DNA of 64,000 nucleotides. Source: an uncultured Cryomorphaceae bacterium. GTDB taxonomy: Bacteria > Bacteroidota > Bacteroidia > Flavobacteriales > Schleiferiaceae. Both the position numbers and the translations under genes were made by a program. Shown one piece after another: positions 41,737 through 50,297 of this stretch (position 1 is the first letter of the stretch; each line of letters begins with the position of its first letter). The stretch lies in the NCBI GenBank assembly GCA_937120475.1, contig CAKZJV010000007.1, positions 1,132,068-1,196,067 on the forward strand, in the 5' to 3' direction. The notes under the pieces are model-generated. The model was not told the origin of the DNA and made no database searches. It saw only the letters and a program-made list of their open reading frames with translations.

Positions 41737-43230
41737 TCAGTGTTTTAGCCTAATTCCAACACGGGCTGCTGTGTTTTGCACAAAACTATTAAAATCGGGG
41801 CTTAAGCGGAAAAAGTATATAGGCAGTATAAAGCTTACGAAAATTATAAGTCCATTTACGGGTAAGTCCACGTAAATATTAGATATATAAACCATTTCGG
41901 TAATTCCAAAACAAAGCAACCCAAACAGTAATACCCAAAGGTTATTCAGGGTGAAAGGGTTAAGGTCCATTTTCCACCACAGGACAATAAAACGAAAGAA
42001 GTTGTATAAAAATACGGAAATGAAGGTAGCAAGGGCCGCCCCTGTAATACCCATCATGGGTATGAAAATAAGGTTGGTACCGATAGCAACCAAGGAAACG
42101 CCTACCGAAAGGTAAACACTCCATTTATAAAAGGGGCTGTTTTGCATAATTTCGTTGTTAACCCCCATGCTCATATCCAAAACTTTGGATAGCCCAATAA
42201 ACATTACTACTCCTGAACCGGTAAGAAACAAATCCTTATTAGGCACAAAATTGTAAACCAGTTGCAGGTTGCTCCAAAGCCCCGTGAAGAGTATAATACT
42301 GATAATGGAAAGGTTTAAAGAAGACCGATGATAATAGTTCTCTATGGCTTTGCGCTCTTTACTCTTGAAGGCTCTGGCTACCAAAGGACTAATTATACTG
42401 TTGAACGATCGTTTCGGTAATTCAATAACCTGGGCAATTAAGAAGGCAATCCCATAAATACCTGTTTCTTCGAGGCCCAGGATTGAAGAAGTCATTATGG
42501 TATCAAGACGACTGACCAGTGCCCCTCCCCCCAAGCCCATGAACATAAACATGGTATAATTTAATAACGGCTTAAAATATCGCGTTCGGGCTATTCCACG
42601 GCTAGGTTTTATTACTTCACCACGCAAATGGCGGTAGTAAATAAACAATAGGCCCATATGGATGAGATTAATAACCACCAGGCTTTGCACAAGTCCGGTC
42701 AGGCTTATTACATTAAAAAAATAGAGACCTATGGCGGTAAGGTTAAAAAGGCGAACAAATATTTCACGAATCAGCCTTGGAATGGTTATACGTAAACGGG
42801 CCTTGATCAAAAACTCGATAACCTGAATGTACACCGATATAAAGGCGAGTGGTAAGAGATAATAGATGTACTCTACAAAAAGCGGAGATTCCTCAATATA
42901 TGCAGCCTGGATATGACCACGAAATATAAAAAAGAGTGTGAAAAATACAATCGAAGCCACCAGTGGTAAGCCTATTACATACCCCAGAAACTTACTCTCT
43001 TTTTCACGATTCGAGTTGAAATAGGGGTAATACTTAATAATGATGTTGAGTGAACCCGCATGAAGAAAAGGCACAATAAGAATAACGGCATCAAAAATCA
43101 CCTTAAGCAAGCCTATTTCCTCAGGTTGGAGCCATTTGGGCATAAAATAAAGCCAGATAACGTAGCCTAAAAGGGCACCTGCATATGAAACTATGGAAGT
43201 CTTTACTCCCTGCCGGATGACTATTCCCAA
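41737..43230 (-). CDS. Polysaccharide flippase (Wzx/MOP superfamily)
   Basis: A 497-aa integral membrane protein with about 12-14 helices and no soluble domain. The N-terminus GIVIRQGVKTSIVSYAGALLGY matches the common start of flavobacterial Wzx-like oligosaccharide flippases (MGIIxRQS), which supports TTG at 43228-43230 as the start codon. No ATG lies within the first 50 codons in a sensible place. It should move lipid-linked glycan repeat units across the inner membrane. It is the promoter-proximal gene of the minus-strand pse operon, so the flippase and the nucleotide-sugar pathway are probably made together. Confidence 0.88.
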   Translation of the reverse strand: MGIVIRQGVKTSIVSYAGALLGYVIWLYFMPKWLQPEEIGLLKVIFDAVILIVPFLHAGSLNIIIKYYPYFNSNREKESKFLGYVIGLPLVASIVFFTLFFIFRGHIQAAYIEESPLFVEYIYYLLPLAFISVYIQVIEFLIKARLRITIPRLIREIFVRLFNLTAIGLYFFNVISLTGLVQSLVVINLIHMGLLFIYYRHLRGEVIKPSRGIARTRYFKPLLNYTMFMFMGLGGGALVSRLDTIMTSSILGLEETGIYGIAFLIAQVIELPKRSFNSIISPLVARAFKSKERKAIENYYHRSSLNLSIISIILFTGLWSNLQLVYNFVPNKDLFLTGSGVVMFIGLSKVLDMSMGVNNEIMQNSPFYKWSVYLSVGVSLVAIGTNLIFIPMMGITGAALATFISVFLYNFFRFIVLWWKMDLNPFTLNNLWVLLFGLLCFGITEMVYISNIYVDLPVNGLIIFVSFILPIYFFRLSPDFNSFVQNTAARVGIRLKH

Positions 43231-43256
43231 TGAAAGATGATTTGATCAGAGAACCG

Positions 43257-43286
43257 CAAAGTTTACTAAATATTTCATATTGCCAA
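43257..43286 (-). promoter_or_regulatory. Promoter candidate of the flippase-pse operon
   Basis: On the minus strand TTG (43284-43286), 18 bases, then TAAACTTTG (43257-43265), which has one extra base inside TAnnTTTG. It lies 26 bases before the TTG start. The same variant box occurs before the MacA-like gene. Confidence 0.4.
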
Positions 43287-43305
43287 CTGAGTTTTGAACA
43301 TGTGC

Positions 43306-43313
43306 TACTTTTG
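43306..43313 (+). promoter_or_regulatory. Bacteroidota -7 box for the HP-motif glycosyltransferase
   Basis: TACTTTTG matches TAnnTTTG; TTG at 43280-43282 lies 23 bases upstream as a possible -33 element. The start codon TTG is at 43367, giving a leader of about 50 bases. It overlaps, on the other strand, the region of the flippase promoter. Confidence 0.45.
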
Positions 43314-43366
43314 AATTTACTTTGAACCTTATTCAAGCCTACCAGAACGATAACCTTTAACAGCTC

Positions 43367-45181
43367 TTGGATACTGTCATTCTTTTAAGATCACCCCAAC
43401 CCCATGAAGCTGACCTACTAAAACAGGCCAATCAGATTTTTGTCACCCACCCTTCCTTTATCGACTCTTCAAACTATAAACAGATAGAGTTGGTAAAACC
43501 GGAATCTGAAAAATATTATTTCCACCAGTCTTTTGAGTTAATAAAACAGTTTCCACACCAATATTATGCGGGAAAAAAGGTTGCTGAGCACCTTACCGTT
43601 GGTGGTTATTCTCTTTATTACTATACCAGGTTTATACTCATTAACCGACTCACTCCTGCTTTAAAGGAGCATTACCAGCTAAACCAAATTTTAAAGGGGT
43701 TACCCGCGAAAGGCAAAAAGGAAAAAATTACGGTGTTTCATACCTCACCTTACACTCCGCATTACAAAACCAATCTAAAAATTGAATTCAAAAGGCACGG
43801 AGCTACCAAAGCGGGTAAGCTCAACAAGGTTTCCTTTTATAGCCTTTTTCTCACACGCGCTTTGGTTGGAGTCGTAAAGAATATTTTCACAAAACGGGTA
43901 AAGCACTTATTTCTTTTTCCACAGGTTGAACCACAACCTTTACTAGACCGGGAAAACCTTAGCCGGAAAAACGGCAACCCTATTACGGACTACTATCTGC
44001 AGGATTTTTTAGATGAAGAGCATAGCTATATTCTGGAAGAACGTTACCCATTGAATGAAGGACGTTATAGGCTGAGTATATCTAATGTTTTTGGAAAATA
44101 CGGAAGGAGAAGCCTTCCCTTCGAACCATATTTACTACTGGCCATGCTAAAACTAAGAGGCAGTAGTATGTTAACCGAGCTGGCTCAAAATGAAAATACT
44201 CTATTCAAGGAAGTAGATCAAGAATCAGATGAGGGTATCCGGTTGCTCAATCACATTATGAAAGATTTAAGAACACTCCGGAAGTTAGGGTTAATAAGAT
44301 CTTACGCGGCTACTCTACTCCTCAAAAAATACAAACCCTCCGTAATTGGGTGCATTGATGAATATAGTGTAAAGAGTAAATCGGTATTGGATGCCGCGTC
44401 AGAGCTGGGAATTAAAACTTATGCCATTCAACACGGCATTATCCATAAAGCCCATATGGGATATCATTATTTACCGGAAGATACCCGCTATAATACATTC
44501 ACCGACCAACTCTTTGTGTATGGTGACGCCATAAAAAAACTGTTACAAGACCAGTATCACCAGGTAAAGTCCATTGAAGTTTCAGGTCAACTCAGAACGG
44601 ATATAATACCAATTTTGCAAGAAAAGCATCACCAAATCACCGTAAAGGGCATTGACCATTCCAAGCCCATGATATTGTATGCTTCTCAACCGGTTTTTTC
44701 AACTGGAGGGAGTGAGGTTCGTGACTCTATTAACCGTGATTTCTTTGCGCTTTCAAAAGAGCTTCCGAATTACCAATTTGTTCTAAAGCCACATCCCCGT
44801 GAAACCGATTGGAATTACTTCTATACTCTTGCGAAAGAGGTTAAGGCCAGCAATTTTTTAATTACCAATGAGGATATATATCTGTTACTTGCAAAGTGCA
44901 GTATGCTATTAACCCACAGCAGCTCCGTAGGGCCTGAAGCGGTGAATTTTGGCAAACCTCTGGTAGTTCAGGATTATCTCAACATTGATATTGTAAATTA
45001 CATCCGTGACGGTATTGGTTTTAAGGCCACCAACTACGCAGAGTTGAAATCGGTAGTTGAAAAAATTCTTTCTGGTCAGTTAGAGGTTCCTCAACAGGCT
45101 TTTGATATGTACCGACAACAATTTTCAGGACCTATAGACGGCTTGGTAAGCAAAAGAATTTTGGAAGCTGTTAAAACTTAA
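43367..45181 (+). CDS. GT-B-type glycosyltransferase with HP and SSS motifs (pseudaminyltransferase candidate)
   Basis: A 604-aa soluble protein with no signal peptide. The C-terminal half has the nucleotide-sugar half of a GT-B fold: YAIQHGIIHKAH (about 352-363), an HP motif LKPHPRE with His476-Pro477, and SSS at 518-520 in THSSSVGPEAVNFGKPLVV. HP and S motifs are known in bacterial sialyl- and polysialyltransferases and in CDP-glycerol transferases. The gene is divergent from a complete CMP-pseudaminate operon, so a CMP-pseudaminate transferase is a reasonable inference, not proven. The start is TTG (no ATG in the first 250 codons). Its stop shares TTAA with the convergent sulfotransferase stop. 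Confidence 0.75.
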   Translation: MDTVILLRSPQPHEADLLKQANQIFVTHPSFIDSSNYKQIELVKPESEKYYFHQSFELIKQFPHQYYAGKKVAEHLTVGGYSLYYYTRFILINRLTPALKEHYQLNQILKGLPAKGKKEKITVFHTSPYTPHYKTNLKIEFKRHGATKAGKLNKVSFYSLFLTRALVGVVKNIFTKRVKHLFLFPQVEPQPLLDRENLSRKNGNPITDYYLQDFLDEEHSYILEERYPLNEGRYRLSISNVFGKYGRRSLPFEPYLLLAMLKLRGSSMLTELAQNENTLFKEVDQESDEGIRLLNHIMKDLRTLRKLGLIRSYAATLLLKKYKPSVIGCIDEYSVKSKSVLDAASELGIKTYAIQHGIIHKAHMGYHYLPEDTRYNTFTDQLFVYGDAIKKLLQDQYHQVKSIEVSGQLRTDIIPILQEKHHQITVKGIDHSKPMILYASQPVFSTGGSEVRDSINRDFFALSKELPNYQFVLKPHPRETDWNYFYTLAKEVKASNFLITNEDIYLLLAKCSMLLTHSSSVGPEAVNFGKPLVVQDYLNIDIVNYIRDGIGFKATNYAELKSVVEKILSGQLEVPQQAFDMYRQQFSGPIDGLVSKRILEAVKT

Positions 45182-46014
45182 TCCCAGTATTTTATTGGCC
45201 TACCAAGAAATTCCTCCAACCGTTTTTTTTCTCCTTTGTAGTAAGGCCCAACCTTTTTTTGTAGCAATGCCTTTTCCTCGTCCGTGGCCTGTGGTTTACC
45301 AGAGCTATTAAATTTAAGGTAAATAGGTAAAATTATGGATTGTAACCAGTGGGGTACATATTCCTGGATTTTCAAGCCAGCCCGGTGTAAGGCAGTACTC
45401 TTCATCTTTAGAGTTTCGTTACGGGTGGTAAAGTCGAACGTATCGTAAAATTCAGGGGCAATATCAAGATTGGCAGCGATGTCCTTCATGCCCGCAACCG
45501 TATCGTTCATAAACTCTTCAAAAATGTAAATTAACATACGGTCACGGCCCAGGGCTTGTTCCCACTTTCCCAGGTAAGAAGTGTACAATCCGTGAGGCAA
45601 CCGGTCCGGAATGGCAAGGTAATCTTCAAACGGAATATTTCGCCTACCGGTACGGTAGCGTTCAAATAGGTATTGAGACATTAGTCTTTTCGCGGGTTCC
45701 CTTAGCATAAAAATCACCTTTGGCCGGGAAGGAAGTTTAGCTATTTGCTCTACCGCATTTTCAAAGTAAATGTAGGGTGCGGTAGCTTCGAAGATAATTT
45801 TACTATTGCGGCAATGCTCAAAATGCTTTTGATAAGGCTCTAAGCCATTCTCCAAAAAATTCAGTCCCTTGTTGAAACGATTTACCTCATCTGCAAAATA
45901 AAAGGTTTCCTTGGCCCTGGAGGCACAAGCATCGGGATGTGCAGCTAACCAAAAATATAAGGAGCTGGTACCGCATTTCGGAGCTCCGGCAATAATCACA
46001 TTAGGTAAACTCAT
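45178..46014 (-). CDS. Sulfotransferase domain protein
   Basis: A 278-aa PAPS-dependent sulfotransferase from ATG 46014 (MSLPNVIIAG); a TTG 6 bases upstream adds two residues only. The 5'-phosphosulfate-binding loop IIAGAPKCGTSSLYFWL (about 7-23) and the 3'-phosphate site VIFMLREPAKRLMSQYLF (about 101-118) are clear, and the catalytic base region ETFYFADEVNRF follows the loop. The substrate is presumably a surface glycan or lipid in this cluster. A TAAATTTG box (46031-46038, minus) lies 16 bases before the start codon. Confidence 0.9.
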   Translation of the reverse strand: MSLPNVIIAGAPKCGTSSLYFWLAAHPDACASRAKETFYFADEVNRFNKGLNFLENGLEPYQKHFEHCRNSKIIFEATAPYIYFENAVEQIAKLPSRPKVIFMLREPAKRLMSQYLFERYRTGRRNIPFEDYLAIPDRLPHGLYTSYLGKWEQALGRDRMLIYIFEEFMNDTVAGMKDIAANLDIAPEFYDTFDFTTRNETLKMKSTALHRAGLKIQEYVPHWLQSIILPIYLKFNSSGKPQATDEEKALLQKKVGPYYKGEKKRLEEFLGRPIKYWD

Positions 46015-46030
46015 GGGCAATTCTACACGC

Positions 46031-46038
46031 CAAATTTA
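46031..46038 (-). promoter_or_regulatory. Bacteroidota -7 box for the sulfotransferase gene
   Basis: The minus strand reads TAAATTTG, an exact TAnnTTTG, 16 bases before the ATG at 46014. No -33 TTG at the correct distance. Confidence 0.4.
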
Positions 46039-46092
46039 CGTAAACAAATTCCTGTTATATTAGCCTTCCTCAATTTGAATAAGCCTGAGCGA

Positions 46093-48570
46093 ATGAAGCC
46101 CATTAAGAGCTACCTCCATTACCTGATTCCCATTATCGGATTGATATTAGTAAACTTCCTTTACTTCTACCCTGCCCTACAAGGTAAGGTACTGGAGCAG
46201 GATGATATAATGCTTGGTTACGCCAAGGGAAAGGAAATCCGGGATTATCGTGAAGCCAATGGTGAGGAACCTCTATGGACACAGGCCATGTTCAGTGGAA
46301 TGCCCACCTTTCAAATTTCCACCAAGTACCCCAATAACTGGCTTACCGTACCTGCTCAAATACTGGCTTTTATTGGCGGCAATATGGCAGGTATCCATAT
46401 TATTTTCAGTTTGATGTTTGGCTTTTACATTTTGATGATCGCCCTGAAAACCAACCCCTGGCTAAGCGCAGTTGGTGCCATTGCTTTTGCCTTCTCCGCA
46501 TTTTTTATAATATCATATGGAGCCGGGCACAATGCCAAAGTACGTACAGCTGCTTTTATAGCACCTGTGGTGATGGGAGTTATTCTGACCTATCGCAAAA
46601 AATTCCTGGCGGGCTTTGCATTAACCGCTCTTTTCGTGGGGCTTTCAATTAACTCCAACCACTTTCAGATAACCTATTATATGGGTTTAATGCTCTTGGT
46701 TATTGCCCTGGTGGAATTCATTTTTGCAATTCGGGAAAAAACACAAGCTACCTTTTGGAAAGCCTCTGCTATATTGCTTCTGGCTGCCATTGTTGGCGTG
46801 GGTCCCAACATCAGTAACCTTTGGAGTACCTACGAATACACGAAGGAAACCATGAGAGGCGGTGGTTCAGAGCTTAGTTCGATGAAAGAATCGCAGGGAG
46901 GGTTAACCTTTGATTATGCCATGAACTGGAGTTATGGAATCAGTGAAACCTTCAATCTTTTTATTGCAGATTTTACCGGTGGAGGAATGGCTCAAACTTA
47001 CGAAGGCACTGAACTTTACGAAGATTTCAGGCCAAGAGTAGTACAAAGCCTTACATCCAGGGGTACCCCAAGGCAACAAGCTGAACAGCAGGCCGATCAA
47101 TATTTAGGATCAATGTTTTACTGGGGCGAGCAAAGTTTGGTAAACGGTGGTTACTACGTTGGAGCGGTTGTGTTTTTCCTTTTTGTGCTTGGTTTTTTTG
47201 TGGTAGATGGACGTATTCGCTGGTGGGTAGCAGCCGCTACCTTACTGGCATTCATGCTGGCCTGGGGAAAACACTTCCGGCCACTTAATGAGTTTTTCTA
47301 CAACTACGTTCCACTTTACAACAAGTTCAGAGTGCCCTCCATGACTTTTGTAATAGCTTTTTTCACCATGCCTTTTATGGGCTTTTTGGCTGCCGGGAAA
47401 TTGCTCAATGGTGATTATGATAAAGGTAAAATCAAAAAATATTTACTGAACTCCCTCTACATTACGGGTGGTTTATGTTTATTCTTTATAGTGCTGGGTG
47501 GAGCATTTTTTGATTTTGTTGGCCCAAGAGATGAACAACTGGCTAATCAAGGAATAGACCTGGGACTACTTGAAAATGACCGGATATCTTTAATGCGTAA
47601 TAGCGCCATTAAAACCCTGGCTTTTTGCGGACTTACCTTTGGGCTGTTTTGGCTGCTTATTCAGCAAAAACTCAAACCCTCTTATCTGATAGCTGGCCTG
47701 GCATTACTCGTAATTGCCGATCAGTGGTCGTTTGTAAAACAACATTTGGGTGCAGAGGACTTTATTACCGAAAGAGCCTATGAAAATACTTTTGCTCCAA
47801 CCGCTGCCGATCAGACCATCCTTCAGGACCCGGATCCTTTCTTCAGGGTTTTCAATACCACGGCCGGATTAACCTCGGATTCCTATACCTCTTATTACCA
47901 TAATTCCATTGGGGGTTATCACGGTGCCAAGCTCATCCGCTACCAGGATTTGATAGAAAACCAGCTTTCTAAAAACAACATGGCTGCCTTTAATATGCTA
48001 AATGCCAAATGGTTTATAATTGGTGATCGGCAAACCGGACAAAAACGCGCTCAACGTAATCCTGATGCCTGTGGTAACGCATGGTTTGTAGATGAAGTTA
48101 AAATGGTACCTGATGCCGATGCTGAAATGTCCGCCCTTACCGATTTTGACCCTAAAGCCACGGCTGTGGTGGATGAAAGATATAAAAGTTCATTACCCCA
48201 GAACCTAGAGGGCAGCTCAGAATCTACTATTAACCTCAAGGAGTTCGGTTTAAAAAAGCTGGTTTATGAAGCTAACGTAAGTGAATCGGAGCAGTTTGCT
48301 GTATTCTCGGAAATCTATTATGAAGGTGGTAACCATGACTGGAAATCCTACATTGATGGCAAGGAAACCGATCACATCCGGGTAAATTACCTGCTACGTG
48401 GTATGACCATTCCACAAGGTAAGCATACCATTACCTTTGAGTTTAATCCTCGCTCATATTACCTGGGTGAAAAAATCTCGTTAGTGTTTAGTATTATACT
48501 TTTGCTGTCCCTGGCCACTGTAATCTTTATGGGCTTCCGGAATCCTAAGGATACCGTTACCGAATCGTGA
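46093..48570 (+). CDS. YfhO-family multispanning membrane protein
   Basis: An 825-aa protein from ATG 46093 (MKPIKSYLHYLIPIIG). About 12 membrane helices fill residues 1-550, and a large extracytoplasmic beta-rich domain lies near 550-790 before a last helix (about 795-815). The conserved N-terminal loop QGKVLEQDDIMLGYAKGKEI contains acidic residues typical of GT-C glycosyltransferase-like folds. Firmicute YfhO glycosylates lipoteichoic acid; bacteroidotal members are called YfhO by similarity only. Its place between a sulfotransferase and an FkbM methyltransferase suits a role in surface glycan assembly. The TTG at 46075 is considered less likely as start. Confidence 0.85.
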   Translation: MKPIKSYLHYLIPIIGLILVNFLYFYPALQGKVLEQDDIMLGYAKGKEIRDYREANGEEPLWTQAMFSGMPTFQISTKYPNNWLTVPAQILAFIGGNMAGIHIIFSLMFGFYILMIALKTNPWLSAVGAIAFAFSAFFIISYGAGHNAKVRTAAFIAPVVMGVILTYRKKFLAGFALTALFVGLSINSNHFQITYYMGLMLLVIALVEFIFAIREKTQATFWKASAILLLAAIVGVGPNISNLWSTYEYTKETMRGGGSELSSMKESQGGLTFDYAMNWSYGISETFNLFIADFTGGGMAQTYEGTELYEDFRPRVVQSLTSRGTPRQQAEQQADQYLGSMFYWGEQSLVNGGYYVGAVVFFLFVLGFFVVDGRIRWWVAAATLLAFMLAWGKHFRPLNEFFYNYVPLYNKFRVPSMTFVIAFFTMPFMGFLAAGKLLNGDYDKGKIKKYLLNSLYITGGLCLFFIVLGGAFFDFVGPRDEQLANQGIDLGLLENDRISLMRNSAIKTLAFCGLTFGLFWLLIQQKLKPSYLIAGLALLVIADQWSFVKQHLGAEDFITERAYENTFAPTAADQTILQDPDPFFRVFNTTAGLTSDSYTSYYHNSIGGYHGAKLIRYQDLIENQLSKNNMAAFNMLNAKWFIIGDRQTGQKRAQRNPDACGNAWFVDEVKMVPDADAEMSALTDFDPKATAVVDERYKSSLPQNLEGSSESTINLKEFGLKKLVYEANVSESEQFAVFSEIYYEGGNHDWKSYIDGKETDHIRVNYLLRGMTIPQGKHTITFEFNPRSYYLGEKISLVFSIILLLSLATVIFMGFRNPKDTVTES

Positions 48571-48606
48571 CTTATTTAGGGTCTTACCGTTTTACCTAAT
48601 TCACCA

Positions 48607-49413
48607 ATGGGAATTTTAACTAAGATAGTTCGAAACCTAAAGAAAGGAAGTTTAATAAGTGCCGGCTCCAAAGCACTTTCGAACCGGTTTAAGAAGTGGC
48701 GTAAGAGCAGTAATCTCTTTTACAGAAGAGACTTTAAGCGTATTCTCACCAAAGAGTTGGAAAAGGAATTCCCGCCTATTGATCACAACCACTTAAAAAC
48801 CGGTAATTATTTTATCGATAAGAGACTTCCTTTAAATTCGGATAGTGTAGTGTATTCATTGGGAATATTGGAAGACACAAGGTTTGACGAAGCAATAGCC
48901 ACTAAATACAAGTGTGATGTTTATATGTTTGACCCAACACCACTCACCGTTAAATTTATGGCTGGTCAATCCAATCCACACTTTAAATATTTCCCAATTG
49001 GAGTATGGACTGAAAATACCAATCTAAAATTCTACCTACCTTCTCTGGATGGCTCAGCCTCCACCGTAAATGTAATGGGCGATAAGTATTTTGAAGCTAA
49101 GTGTAAAACGGTGGATACCATTATGAACGAGTTCGGGCATCAACATATTAACGTTTTCAAGGCAGACATAGAGGGAGCTGCGCTACCGGTAATAGAACAA
49201 ATAATTGATAAAGGCATTTTTCCCGATCAGATTATTGCTGAATTTGAACGCCCCGAGGGAGATATCAAACAAACCATTGATTTTTTTCAGCGTTTACTTA
49301 GCCTGACTGAAAAATGTCGTGAGCTGGGTTATAAGGAGTACCTGCTCCCTCGTAAGCACGCTAAATATTTTTCATTGGAAATTCTTTACAGCCGGCTTCA
49401 TAAACCGGACTGA
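48607..49413 (+). CDS. FkbM-family SAM-dependent methyltransferase
   Basis: A 268-aa predicted O-methyltransferase. An N-terminal basic helix region (about 1-55, many Lys/Arg) precedes the Rossmann domain: VVYSLGILEDTRFDEAIA (about 80-97), CDVYMFDPTPLTVKFM with the acidic SAM ligand (about 102-117), and the FkbM motif FKADIEGAALPVIEQI (about 184-199). Members methylate sugars of surface glycans and other metabolites. It sits 36 bases after yfhO in the same direction. Confidence 0.85.
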   Translation: MGILTKIVRNLKKGSLISAGSKALSNRFKKWRKSSNLFYRRDFKRILTKELEKEFPPIDHNHLKTGNYFIDKRLPLNSDSVVYSLGILEDTRFDEAIATKYKCDVYMFDPTPLTVKFMAGQSNPHFKYFPIGVWTENTNLKFYLPSLDGSASTVNVMGDKYFEAKCKTVDTIMNEFGHQHINVFKADIEGAALPVIEQIIDKGIFPDQIIAEFERPEGDIKQTIDFFQRLLSLTEKCRELGYKEYLLPRKHAKYFSLEILYSRLHKPD

Positions 49414-49429
49414 ATAGAGTATGATGGCT

Positions 49430-49437
49430 TAAATTTG
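49430..49437 (+). promoter_or_regulatory. Bacteroidota -7 box for the PhyH-type oxygenase
   Basis: TAAATTTG matches TAnnTTTG exactly and ends 26 bases before the ATG at 49464, so this gene may have its own promoter despite lying just after the FkbM gene. Confidence 0.45.
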
Positions 49438-49463
49438 TAGTTTATGAAGGTATTAATTCAACA

Positions 49464-50297
49464 ATGAGCCAGTTTCTTACCAGCACAAAAAATATTTTCT
49501 CCATTCTTTGGCAGGATTTCATAAACCTCATTCACCTGCCTGACCCATTGCCCCAAAAAAAGCAGCAACGTGAAATGGTGGAGGCTCTGCGTAATGATGG
49601 TATTGTATTTATTGAAGAATTTTTGGAGGCTGAAAGTTGCGATTCTCTCGCCAATAAACTCCTTGAGCTGACATCTAAGTATAAAAAATCTACTCAACTT
49701 GAAAATGGAGCTTATATCAATTTCCGAAATGAGAACAACAAGGATGCTTCAGATCATGGGATGATCGACATAATGTACGTGGACAATGCTCTCCCTGAAA
49801 TAAAAGAACTAAACGTAGATTTTGTTACTGAACTACTTGAGCAAACTCATAAGCAAGAGGTCATAAAGCTAAAAACCCATGCTTACGTAAATCGAGGAGT
49901 TAAAGGAACGCGAACCTTCCATATCGACAATACGCAGCCGTTGGTATATAAGGCCTTTGTTTATTTAACCGATGTTGAAGATGAAACCTATGGGCCGTAC
50001 TCCTTTATAAAAGGTTCCCAAAAATTATCTTTCCAGGTATATAAGAACCTGTTGGCTAATCTTTTTCGCAAAAACCACCCCACCGATATGGTTGATGTGG
50101 ATGAAAGAAAGCTTATCAAATGCATTGCTCCAAAGGGTACAATGATTATTTCCAATCAAAATGGAATTCATCGCGGAATGCCACAAGGTGATGATAAAAC
50201 ACGGATTGCGCTGGTGTTCAATTTCACAGTACTTTCTAAGCTCAGTTACTTACATAAAACGGCACGGGAAAAATTACGCAAGGCTAAAGAATCCTAG
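49464..50297 (+). CDS. Phytanoyl-CoA dioxygenase (PhyH)-like Fe(II)/2-oxoglutarate oxygenase
   Basis: A 277-aa double-stranded beta-helix oxygenase. The iron ligands are FHID (His153, Asp155) and His236 in NGIHRGMPQGDDKTRIAL, and the 2-oxoglutarate-binding Arg is Arg247. A hydrophobic N-terminal third (about 1-50) is helical. PhyH relatives hydroxylate small molecules, lipids and sugars; a surface-glycan or lipid substrate is suggested only by the neighbours (FkbM, GT4). It converges with the GT4 gene, their stops sharing CTAG at 50294-50297. Confidence 0.86.
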   Translation: MSQFLTSTKNIFSILWQDFINLIHLPDPLPQKKQQREMVEALRNDGIVFIEEFLEAESCDSLANKLLELTSKYKKSTQLENGAYINFRNENNKDASDHGMIDIMYVDNALPEIKELNVDFVTELLEQTHKQEVIKLKTHAYVNRGVKGTRTFHIDNTQPLVYKAFVYLTDVEDETYGPYSFIKGSQKLSFQVYKNLLANLFRKNHPTDMVDVDERKLIKCIAPKGTMIISNQNGIHRGMPQGDDKTRIALVFNFTVLSKLSYLHKTAREKLRKAKES

